Assembly (NCBI GenBank): GCA_024278345.1
Contig: JAJRTK010000526.1
Span: 1 to 7,065, forward strand
Origin: a bacterium
GTDB lineage: Bacteria; CSSED10-310; JAJRTK01
Direction of reading: 5' to 3'
Length of the DNA stretch: 7,065 nucleotides
In this document: positions 1 through 5,996 of the stretch, piece after piece
Layout: the number at the start of each line of letters is the position of its first letter
Position numbering within the stretch: the stretch's first letter is position 1
Program-made: the position numbers and the translations under genes
The notes under the pieces: model-generated
Told to the model about the DNA's origin: nothing
The model's database searches: none
Seen by the model: the letters and a program-made list of their open reading frames with translations, nothing else

Positions 1-732
1 CGGATCGGCCATCACCAGGCCCTGCGTGCTGTAGCCCGCCGGGGCGAGGCTCTTCGGCCCCCCGGTGCCGGGAAGCACTTGCCGCGCCCGTAGCGAGCGC
101 ATCACGCCTCGGCTGTCGTAGAGTGGGAATAGTAAAAGGTGCCCGCTACCGCGCCAGGAGCCGCCAGGCCCCCAAGCCCAACGAGGGAGACGCCCCTTTT
201 CCGGAAGAGTGCGAGCTAGATCCCGGTCTTCGACAAGCGCTACGGTATAATCTGTCATGCGCTCGATCTCCGATTGACTCCAATCCTCCCGTTCTTCCCG
301 GAGCCGGGTTCGCAAGAAGTCCCGCACTGGCTTGAATCTCGTTGCGAGGATTGCCCGCTTCCACAAGTCATGCACTTCCGGCGGATACTCCGGCGGTGGC
401 GGCTTAGGCCGTGGCGATGTAACAGCCCTTCTCCGGAAAGGGGTTGGGTTCGAGTTGCCGCCGTCCGTCCAATCAAAGACGGTCTTCCAGTCCCCCATTA
501 CGTCACAAGCCAACCCCGGCGAATCCCAAGACTCATGACACTGGAAGCAGCGAGCCCCCAGCCCGTCTTGCCTTGCGCCGCAAGGTGGGCGCTTGTCCGC
601 AGAACCCCGCGTCTCCGCGCCGCACGCAGGACACGGGCCAAACCCCGTTCGGTCCACCTTGAGACCTAGACGCCTCGCAACGTCAAGGATCGGGATTGAT
701 CGGAGGGTTTCCATTGCCGTTCCCGGCTTCAT
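1..732 (-). CDS. DnaG-type primase-like protein (zinc ribbon plus start of Toprim_N-like region), partial
   Basis: This frame is open from the ATG at 732 to the window edge (244 codons, no stop), so its C-terminus is missing. A second ATG at 714 is also possible. Numbered from the ATG at 714, residues 28-59 hold a four-cysteine zinc ribbon: C28-x2-C31 (CPAC) and C56-x2-C59 (CFQC). Residues 100-113 are proline-rich. Residues 191-238 read HLLLFPLYDSRG, then a PKSLAP-like stretch; this matches the DnaG block in which a 'FP..D..G' strand is followed by 'PKYLN.P'. Known: such zinc-ribbon/Toprim proteins prime or support replication of phages and islands. The ATGA overlap with the excisionase gene stop (729-732) implies one operon and translational coupling. 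Inferred: element replication primase, perhaps with a helicase domain in the missing part. The Toprim catalytic acidic residues lie beyond the edge and could not be checked. Confidence 0.8.
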   Translation of the reverse strand, partial: MKPGTAMETLRSIPILDVARRLGLKVDRTGFGPCPACGAETRGSADKRPPCGARQDGLGARCFQCHESWDSPGLACDVMGDWKTVFDWTDGGNSNPTPFRRRAVTSPRPKPPPPEYPPEVHDLWKRAILATRFKPVRDFLRTRLREEREDWSQSEIERMTDYTVALVEDRDLARTLPEKGRLPRWAWGPGGSWRGSGHLLLFPLYDSRGVMRSLRARQVLPGTGGPKSLAPAGYSTQGLVMADP

Positions 733-938
733 TCTCCCGATTCCATGTAGACGCCGAACCCTGCTTCTTTGGTTTTGTCGATGATCCATGCTTTTAGCGC
801 CTGCTCTGGCACTCTCCGAAGTCTGCCAATCTTGATCGATGGCAACTCACCAGAGAGAACCATCTTCCAAAACGTACTTCGTTTGATGTTGAGCCTCTCC
901 ATCACTTGCTCAGCCGATAACAGTCTGTTGACTTTCAT
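729..938 (-). CDS. Excisionase-family HTH DNA-binding protein
   Basis: This 69-residue protein consists almost entirely of a MerR/excisionase-type winged helix (residues about 6-52): LLSAEQVMERLNIKRSTFWK, then a KIGRLRRVPEQALKAWI wing and helix. The family includes phage and island Xis proteins, which bend DNA at the attachment site and bias the integrase towards excision; related proteins act as small repressors. I chose the ATG at 938 because GGGA lies 9 nt upstream. An in-frame ATG at 953 would add five residues, but its AAAGGA is directly adjacent and too close. The stop TGA overlaps the ATG of the primase-like gene, so the two are probably co-transcribed. It is divergent from the integrase operon across a palindrome-rich gap. 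Inferred role: excisionase and/or regulator of the divergent promoters. It is known only by fold, so the exact function is uncertain. Confidence 0.85.
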   Translation of the reverse strand: MKVNRLLSAEQVMERLNIKRSTFWKMVLSGELPSIKIGRLRRVPEQALKAWIIDKTKEAGFGVYMESGE

Positions 939-965
939 AATCGCCAATCCCATTCCTTTGAGTGT

Positions 966-989
966 GGTTCCGCTGCTAGCGGTTCCGCT
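966..989. repeat. Pair of 9-bp direct repeats GGTTCCGCT with an embedded palindrome
   Basis: GGTTCCGCT occurs at 966-974 and 981-989, a 15-bp period. Between them CCGCT-gct-AGCGG (970-982) is a perfect inverted repeat. The position, just upstream of the excisionase start in the divergent gap, suits a binding site for a regulator or Xis. That role is inferred only. Confidence 0.5.
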
Positions 990-997
990 TCGTGCTG

Positions 998-1026
998 TTG
1001 ACTGCCGCCACGATTCAATTTAAGGT
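998..1026 (+). promoter_or_regulatory. Possible sigma70-like promoter for the zinc-finger/integrase operon
   Basis: TTGACT at 998-1003 is a good -35 box. A hexamer TAAGGT follows after 17 nt (1021-1026) but is only a weak -10 match, with TTTAAG overlapping it. Transcription from here would run through the palindrome cluster at 1032-1069 before the first gene. This is a motif match only. Confidence 0.3.
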
Positions 1027-1031
1027 CCGAA

Positions 1032-1069
1032 GTAACGCACCACAAGCGTTATGTGTGCGTTACACGCAC
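1032..1069. promoter_or_regulatory. Operator-like cluster of overlapping palindromes
   Basis: GTAACGCAC (1032-1040) is the exact inverted repeat of GTGCGTTAC (1055-1063), with a 14-nt spacer. The right arm also takes part in a second perfect palindrome, GTGCGT-tac-ACGCAC (1055-1069). A third half-site, GCGTTA, lies at 1046-1051. Several copies of one half-site between divergent element genes are typical of repressor or excisionase operators. Which protein binds is not shown; the HTH protein at 729-938 is the obvious local candidate. Confidence 0.6.
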
Positions 1070-1118
1070 CTTTGGGAGCGTGATTTATGCGTGACAACAA
1101 CCAGCAAAGGGCGGTGGA

Positions 1119-2207
1119 ATGGGGCGCCAAAAAAAAGTCAAAAAAAGTGTGGCGGGATGTTGGGCTCGCTGGAGCGAATACCGCTGTCGGACGAATCCCC
1201 TGAACGGCGAACTTCTCATAGGGCCGGCGCCCGGCGCCCGAATGAAGTGGTATTCGCCTTGGAAAGTTTGGGAGCGGGTCCGCAAGACGAACGGAGAGAG
1301 CCCCGACTACGAACGGGCTATGAGCGTGTATCGCCGCCTGGAGATTCCCGAGGGGGACAGCGCGATCCCGAAAACTGTAACGTTCTGGACACACCGCCGA
1401 AGGAAGCTGTTGCTAGAGCTCGCCTCTCAAATCGGTCTCACGATGGAGCCTTTTTTGGGCATCAGCGGAATCCTCACGTGGCCGCGCCTGTTTTGGTCTG
1501 TCGGAAATGGGTTGTGGCATTTCGCCAGCCCTACATGTAGCAGGTCCCCAACGGATCATTCGGCAATCGGTTTTTTTCCGCCGGGATTCTCTCGTGCGAA
1601 CTCAGCAAAGGTTCGAGTGGACGATGGAAAGCCAGGCGATCCATTGCGGGTCTTGCCTCCCGACTTCCCGGATCCGAGAATAGAGTTCAACTACATTAGG
1701 AGCATGTTTCCAGCGAAAAGACCTATCGACTGGCTTGCACGCTTCTTTCCTCATACTGACGGGGAAGACCTGGAGATGTTCCTATATCCTATGCCATACA
1801 CGCCCGAATGGTGGAGGTTATATCATGAGCCGGTCAAAGACTTTGTTGGAGCTTTGCGTTCGATTGATGGCCTATTGTCTGGCGCGATCCGGGAACTAAA
1901 AGACAATGAAGGGATAGGCGGAAGTGTATTAGCGTCGAGAGCAACAAATCTTCAGCTTGTTTCGGAAATACAAGATGGAAAAATGAAGCTTACCAGGAAA
2001 GGATATACGCTGTTGGACACTTGGGCTCTCATGATCTTGACTGATTTGAGCGGTGGCCGGTGCTTCGTTCATTGCCCGGAGTGCGGTATCTACGCCACCA
2101 AGAAATCGCCACGGGCTCTGTATTGCAGCAAGAAATGCGCGGGTAGATCCCGACAGCGGAAGCATAGAAACCAAAGCAGAGCAAGGGATGAGGAGACTCA
2201 TGGGTAA
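1119..2207 (+). CDS. Unrecognised protein with C-terminal four-cysteine zinc finger, coupled to the integrase
   Basis: The 362-residue product matches no family I can name over its first 310 residues, which look globular and rich in Trp, Pro and Arg. The C-terminus has a clear zinc finger, C319-x2-C322-x13-C336-x3-C340 (CPEC ... YCSKKC), followed by a basic tail GRSRQRKHR. This resembles the YCS..C-type fingers of CGNR-like and other small mobile-element DNA-binding proteins, so nucleic-acid binding is inferred. The start at 1119 has AAAGGG 7 nt upstream (1106-1111). The stop overlaps the integrase start by 8 nt (2200-2207), so the two are almost certainly co-translated. The second half is visibly more A+T-rich than the flanks, a sign of transfer. 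An alternative N-terminus through a frameshift from an ATG at 1087 is described under findings. Confidence is high that this is coding and low on function. Confidence 0.75.
   Translation: MGRQKKVKKSVAGCWARWSEYRCRTNPLNGELLIGPAPGARMKWYSPWKVWERVRKTNGESPDYERAMSVYRRLEIPEGDSAIPKTVTFWTHRRRKLLLELASQIGLTMEPFLGISGILTWPRLFWSVGNGLWHFASPTCSRSPTDHSAIGFFPPGFSRANSAKVRVDDGKPGDPLRVLPPDFPDPRIEFNYIRSMFPAKRPIDWLARFFPHTDGEDLEMFLYPMPYTPEWWRLYHEPVKDFVGALRSIDGLLSGAIRELKDNEGIGGSVLASRATNLQLVSEIQDGKMKLTRKGYTLLDTWALMILTDLSGGRCFVHCPECGIYATKKSPRALYCSKKCAGRSRQRKHRNQSRARDEETHG
2191..2195 (+). promoter_or_regulatory. Ribosome binding site that decides the integrase start
   Basis: AGGAG sits 4 nt before the ATG at 2200, inside the end of the zinc-finger gene. 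The other in-frame ATGs (2053, 2188) lack a properly spaced site, and 2053 would overlap the upstream gene by 155 nt. Confidence 0.6.
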
Positions 2208-3336
2208 GCGCGAGAACAGGGAAGGAACGATCACCAGGCGGAAAGATGGGCGTTGGGAAGCGCGCGTCACCTTGCCCAATTCCGGGAAGCGCAGGAGCTT
2301 TTACGGCAAGACCCGAGAGGAGGTCAGGAAAAAGCTGAATGCCGCCCAAAGCTCGATTGACGCCGGGATTCCGTTGCCGTCAGATCGCGTTTCCTTTGGA
2401 ACTCGCCTTTCCAAGTGGCTTGACCGGAAAAAACTGGAAGTGCGCAACTCGACTTGGAAGAGCTACGAGCTGGCAATCCGGCGGCATATTGCCCCCGCCC
2501 TCGGGCGAGTCCCGTTGAGCAAGCTACGTCCGCACCACATTCAAGACCTCTATTCCGAAATGGCCAAGAAGGGGCTCAGTCAATCGACGATTCACGTTGC
2601 TCACGTCGTCTGTAACTCAGTGCTCAAGGAGGCGGAGCGCTTCGGGCTCATTCCCCGGAACGTGGCCGGGCTGGTCGATCCCCCACGTCCGGAACGGACC
2701 CGTCGGGAACGAAAGAGCCTGACCGTGGATCAGGCCAAGGCGTTTCTCGCCGCCGCCAAGGGAGACCGGTTCTATACCCTCTTCCTGCTCGCCGTCTACC
2801 TTGGATTGCGACAGGGGGAACTCTTGGGGCTCTCTTGGGACGACATAGACTTTCCCAACGCTCGCCTCCAGGTCCGACACCAGCTTTCGAGGATTGACGG
2901 GGAATACCAGCTCACACGTCCGAAAAGCCGCCAGAGCCGCCGAACGTTGCACCTGTCGGGAACCGTCACGAACGCCTTGGCGGAACACCGAGCACGTCAA
3001 TCAGAGGAGAAGCTGGCTTCCATCTATTGGGACGATTCGTGGAACCTGGTTTTCCCCAACGCCTACGGGCGTCCAATGTCAGTCTCGAATCTTCGGCAAC
3101 GCCATTTTTTGCCGGTCCTGAAAAAGTCTGGAGTCCCGTCGATCACCTTTCACGAGCTTCGACACACGGCGGCTTCGACGATGTTGACTGCCGGAGTCGG
3201 GTTGAAAACGGTTTCGGAGACTCTAGGCCATTCCCAAATCAGCATCACGGCGGATCTATATGCTCACGTTTCGGAACAACTGAGTCGAGAAGCGAGCGCG
3301 AAGGTTGACGAGATCATGAAGGGCTCTGGCGCATGA
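2200..3336 (+). CDS. int: Tyrosine recombinase / site-specific integrase
   Basis: With the ATG at 2200 the protein has 378 residues, the usual size for a tRNA-targeting phage/island integrase. Residues about 9-55 form an arm-binding domain (GTITRRKDGRWEARV ... YGKTREEVRKKL). Residues about 64-160 are the SAM-like core-binding domain. Residues about 172-370 are the catalytic domain. All expected active-site residues are present: R204 (LGLRQGE), K242 (RPKS), H318 and R321 (HELRH), H344 (LGHS) and the nucleophile Y354 (DLYAHVS). It should therefore be active. It catalyses strand exchange between the element and chromosomal attachment sites. Its 3' end lies 95 bp from the 3' end of tRNA-Thr, which is the probable target. 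Translation is coupled to the zinc-finger gene upstream by an 8-nt overlap. Confidence 0.97.
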   Translation: MGKRENREGTITRRKDGRWEARVTLPNSGKRRSFYGKTREEVRKKLNAAQSSIDAGIPLPSDRVSFGTRLSKWLDRKKLEVRNSTWKSYELAIRRHIAPALGRVPLSKLRPHHIQDLYSEMAKKGLSQSTIHVAHVVCNSVLKEAERFGLIPRNVAGLVDPPRPERTRRERKSLTVDQAKAFLAAAKGDRFYTLFLLAVYLGLRQGELLGLSWDDIDFPNARLQVRHQLSRIDGEYQLTRPKSRQSRRTLHLSGTVTNALAEHRARQSEEKLASIYWDDSWNLVFPNAYGRPMSVSNLRQRHFLPVLKKSGVPSITFHELRHTAASTMLTAGVGLKTVSETLGHSQISITADLYAHVSEQLSREASAKVDEIMKGSGA

Positions 3337-3343
3337 TTCCCGG

Positions 3344-3367
3344 TTGTCGTCAAAATTGTCGTCAAAA
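3344..3367. repeat. Two perfect tandem 12-bp repeats, candidate integrase arm-type sites
   Basis: TTGTCGTCAAAA is present twice head to tail (3344-3355 and 3356-3367), starting 8 bp after the integrase stop and ending 64 bp before the tRNA CCA end. Known: tyrosine integrases bind short directly repeated arm sites flanking the core attachment site through their N-terminal domain. Inferred: these are arm sites on the integrase-proximal side. A one-mismatch reverse-oriented 9-mer, TGACAACAA, at 1092-1100 is probably chance. Confidence 0.6.
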
Positions 3368-3389
3368 TGATTTAGAACGCAAAGCGCAC

Positions 3390-3413
3390 AAAAAAAGAGC
3401 TCCGAAAAGCTCT
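3390..3413 (-). terminator. Rho-independent terminator of the tRNA-Thr unit
   Basis: Read on the minus strand, AGAGCT (3413-3408), a 6-nt loop and AGCTCT (3401-3396) run straight into seven T (3396-3390). The stem is perfect but short. It lies 19-42 bp past the tRNA 3' end. On the plus strand the same hairpin is followed only by a broken T-run, so it may weakly terminate the integrase transcript too. Confidence 0.7.
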
Positions 3414-3431
3414 GATTTTACTGGGTTTTTA

Positions 3432-3506
<75 letters not shown>

Positions 3507-3522
3507 TCACGAACAAGGCAGA

Positions 3523-3552
3523 ATAAAACCATTTTATCGCTCGACCTGTCAA
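3523..3552 (-). promoter_or_regulatory. Promoter of tRNA-Thr
   Basis: On the minus strand a perfect -35 box TTGACA (3552-3547) is followed after 18 nt by TTTTAT (3528-3523; 4 of 6 match to TATAAT). Transcription would start about 10 nt before the tRNA 5' end at 3506, a usual distance for a tRNA gene. The rest of the gap 3507-3683 shows nothing else I can support. Confidence 0.6.
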
Positions 3553-3683
3553 ACCCGGGCCTCTCACGACCGCATGACCATACGGCGGGGCTGGTGCCTT
3601 TCCCGCGGACTATCGGGTCAAAAGAGGCCTTGGGGAGGGAGACCGGAGTTATGCTGAAGGCGTCCCACCACCGACTATCGGCC

Positions 3684-5810
3684 TTAGTCAAGAGATTCCT
3701 TCCAGAACTCCCTTGGTGATACGCCTTTCTTCCGAAAAACAGCGTTTTCCAGCTTTGGAGGCTCCCTCAGGACCAGGCGAGCCGCCTCCTGGAAGATGCG
3801 CCGACGTTGCACGTGAGCCAGAAGAACGAACTCGGCGTGGCGATAAAAACTGTCGGCAAAGGTCTCCGCCATCTGCCGAGTCTTGTCTGGTGCATCCCCA
3901 GTGGCCGTTTCCCAAAGAACCTCCACCACACGAGGACGGTGGATCCACTTGCGGGATGAAACCGTCCAGACCGCTTCCACGATTTCTCCCGCGCCAGGGT
4001 CGTCAGAATAGAGCGACAACACGCTTGTTGCCCATCGGTTTCCCAGTAACACACGGAACTGGAGCCTGGCTTCCTCCGTGGCATCGATAGCCCAGCCAAT
4101 GCAAAGAGCCCGGTGTTCATCCGGCACCGGCCCAGCCAGCGGCCCAAGAAACCCCGCCCCTCCTTTCCCCCATTCCGGAACCAGGAAATGGTTCCAAACT
4201 TCGCCTGACTGCCCCCGAGGCCCCGCAAAGGATTCCCCAGGAGCCATCAAACCCGCCATCGCCTCGTGAATGCCAACGGCCGTATCAACCTCCTGAACAA
4301 CCTTCCACCCCGGAGCCCGGGCGTCTTGGGAACAAGTCAGGCTTCCCGCCGTGCCCTCCAGTTGTTTGAGCCAGTCCACCAGGATACAGGCTTTTTTCCA
4401 CTTCCCGGGGAGACGGAATCCTGAAATCAGAGCCGACCTCCCTATCGGTACCTTATGACGGAGCAGAAGCTCACGCTTGATCAACTTGAGGTTTTCCAAA
4501 AACTCCGCCGGCTGCGGTCGTGCCAGATAGAGCATCAGCCGGGTCAGATCTCCCGATTTCGACGGGATAAACTGGTACGATTCAGTGATCCGGACGTTTC
4601 CCCACAAAGGCGAGGTCCCCTTCATCTTGCTCAGCGCAAGAACATGGCCTTTGCGACTTCGCCGGATTTCAAGACGATCCAGCCGCTCTTCCAACTGGCC
4701 AAGTTCCCGAAAAGTGCTTTGGGGACCATGGAGGTCCGGGCCAAGCGTCACCTTGAGGGTCCGGCCCTCTTGGATTCCGCTTTCCAGTGCCGAAGCAAAG
4801 ATCGGGTCACTCCGGGATGGATCGGTCAGTCCCCGCGTGAGCAAAGAGCTGGGAACAGCGACTCGAAGGGAGCCGATCTTGATCTCCGAAGCCCGAAGCT
4901 CATCAGCCACAGCCCTCTCACCACCACTTGACGCAGCGCACGCATCGCCGGGCGAACCATCATTCTTTTCCTGGCCCGGTCTGTCCGTGGGCGACCGGTA
5001 ACGACGGAAGAGATCCCCTTCCGATGGCGGCTTTTCACCGCTGGGATCCGTGAATTTGTCCGTCCCGTCGTGTGGATCAGGATCGGTAGAAGCCAGCCGA
5101 AACGAATCACTGGCATCAGAAGCCTCGACCGCTGCTCCAAGGCTTTTGAAAAGATCCGTATCCTCTTTTCCAGCAATCCTTTTTCCCTTTTCGTCCAGGC
5201 GACGGAAGGAATCATCTCCGTCAGCAGCCAGATCAGAGAGCCGGAGCATTTGAGTTGGCTCCCACGTTTGCGTGGATCCGAACATCTTGCCAGCCCCTGG
5301 GCTCCCCCCTGCCCGCGGGTGCATTCCCTGCCGCCTGCGCCTCGACAAAAGACCGCGCTCGCCTCTGGGGAGAGGGACCTGGACCGAAGAGGCGTTTTGC
5401 CCCGTTTGACCTTGCGAAGGCGGCCGGGAAGAACGGCTCGGCAGCGGCGGAATCGTCGTTTCGGGACGCTTCACCGCCGGACTCGGCCCTGGACCAAGCA
5501 TCGCGTGAGCAAAGGGATCGATGAGATCCGGTTCCCGGAGCTTCCCTTTTTTGGGCCTTGCCGATGGGGGCTTCCCAGTCGCCTTTTCCTGCCCCGCACC
5601 CCGCCGTGCCTTGCGTGAAGGAACCCGGAGAGCCTGCCCGGCCTGAAGCTCGTCTCCCGGCCGAATCCGGTTTTCACGGCACAACGCCATCACCGGAACT
5701 CCGAGCCGTTGGGCGATAGTACGGATTTCATCACCCGGCCGCACTCGATAGATCTTGAGCTTACTATCCCGCTTTCCCGCGGCTCCGCGTCGATCGTGGT
5801 CAGGGTCCAT
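3684..5810 (-). CDS. LysM-domain protein with long disordered linker and unknown C-terminal domain
   Basis: The 708-residue product starts at ATG 5810, with GGAG 12 nt upstream. A GTG at 5828 is also possible, but it has no ribosome site, and an in-frame stop lies just before it. Residues 19-65 are a LysM domain (KIYRVRPGDEIRTIAQRLGV ... LQAGQALRVPSR), which in known proteins binds N-acetylglucosamine polymers such as peptidoglycan. Residues 66-300 are low-complexity, rich in Pro, Ser, Arg, Gly and Asp, and contain five spaced D-x-F motifs. Residues about 305-708 look globular, with no family I recognise. I see no signal peptide, lipobox or membrane segment, which is odd for a cell-wall binder. 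It is divergent from the acyltransferase gene and reads towards tRNA-Thr 177 bp away. It may be a structural or division-associated scaffold, but function is unknown. Confidence 0.88.
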   Translation of the reverse strand: MDPDHDRRGAAGKRDSKLKIYRVRPGDEIRTIAQRLGVPVMALCRENRIRPGDELQAGQALRVPSRKARRGAGQEKATGKPPSARPKKGKLREPDLIDPFAHAMLGPGPSPAVKRPETTIPPLPSRSSRPPSQGQTGQNASSVQVPLPRGERGLLSRRRRQGMHPRAGGSPGAGKMFGSTQTWEPTQMLRLSDLAADGDDSFRRLDEKGKRIAGKEDTDLFKSLGAAVEASDASDSFRLASTDPDPHDGTDKFTDPSGEKPPSEGDLFRRYRSPTDRPGQEKNDGSPGDACAASSGGERAVADELRASEIKIGSLRVAVPSSLLTRGLTDPSRSDPIFASALESGIQEGRTLKVTLGPDLHGPQSTFRELGQLEERLDRLEIRRSRKGHVLALSKMKGTSPLWGNVRITESYQFIPSKSGDLTRLMLYLARPQPAEFLENLKLIKRELLLRHKVPIGRSALISGFRLPGKWKKACILVDWLKQLEGTAGSLTCSQDARAPGWKVVQEVDTAVGIHEAMAGLMAPGESFAGPRGQSGEVWNHFLVPEWGKGGAGFLGPLAGPVPDEHRALCIGWAIDATEEARLQFRVLLGNRWATSVLSLYSDDPGAGEIVEAVWTVSSRKWIHRPRVVEVLWETATGDAPDKTRQMAETFADSFYRHAEFVLLAHVQRRRIFQEAARLVLREPPKLENAVFRKKGVSPREFWKESLD

Positions 5811-5864
5811 GTATTTCAGGTTCTCCACCGAAGAGGGGAATCAGCGGCACTTTTTTTTCGCCCG

Positions 5865-5894
5865 TTGGCCAAATGCCCGCCGCCAGTCTACACT
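5865..5894 (+). promoter_or_regulatory. Possible promoter for the acyltransferase
   Basis: TTGGCC (5865-5870), 18 nt, TACACT (5889-5894; 4 of 6) lie in the 186-bp divergent gap, about 100 nt before the start codon. The -35 box is inside a palindrome TTGGCCAA. Motif match only. Confidence 0.3.
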
Positions 5895-5996
5895 GCTGCG
5901 GCCATCAGCTCCAACCCACCCCAACCCCTCGCCTTGTGCGATCTCAGAGAAAAACAGCCGCGGCCACCGACAACCACACCTTTGGGCAAGAAGACC

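Larger units (their letters stand above)
1..3431. mobile_element. Integrative element, integrase-proximal part, integrated at tRNA-Thr
   Basis: Seen: a complete tyrosine recombinase gene pointing at the 3' end of a tRNA gene about 95 bp away, a divergent excisionase-like HTH gene, and a primase-like frame running off the left edge. Known: tRNA-targeting integrases of phages, satellites and genomic islands usually sit beside their own attachment site, with the excisionase and replication genes nearby. Inferred: bases 1 to about 3431 belong to one integrated element and everything from the tRNA rightwards is host chromosome. I found no second copy of the tRNA 3' end in 1-3400, so the distal junction is outside the window. 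No structural phage or conjugation genes are visible here, so prophage, satellite and island cannot be told apart. Confidence 0.75.

Noticed and set aside
274-669. 131-codon plus-strand frame in the left part
   Set aside because: It lies opposite the primase-like frame, which has a zinc ribbon, a DnaG-like block and operon linkage. This frame is Arg/Pro-rich with no motif.
992-1540. 182-codon plus-strand frame and the opposing 124-codon minus-strand frame at 1020-1394
   Set aside because: Both overlap the zinc-finger gene in other frames, have Arg/Pro/Ser-rich shadow composition, and lie across the control region. The zinc-finger frame has the ribosome site, the motif and the coupling to the integrase.
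3606-3681. Repeated GACTATCGG and small palindrome CCGACTATCGG as a terminator for the LysM gene
   Set aside because: The stem is only about 4 bp and has no T-tract; the repeat is too short to support.
5070-5618. 182-codon plus-strand frame opposite the LysM gene
   Set aside because: It mirrors the linker of the LysM gene, whose frame is continuous for over 700 codons with a recognisable domain.
5709-5996. N-terminal extension of the acyltransferase frame
   Set aside because: It overlaps the start of the LysM gene and the divergent promoter gap; its translation is low-complexity and not family-like.
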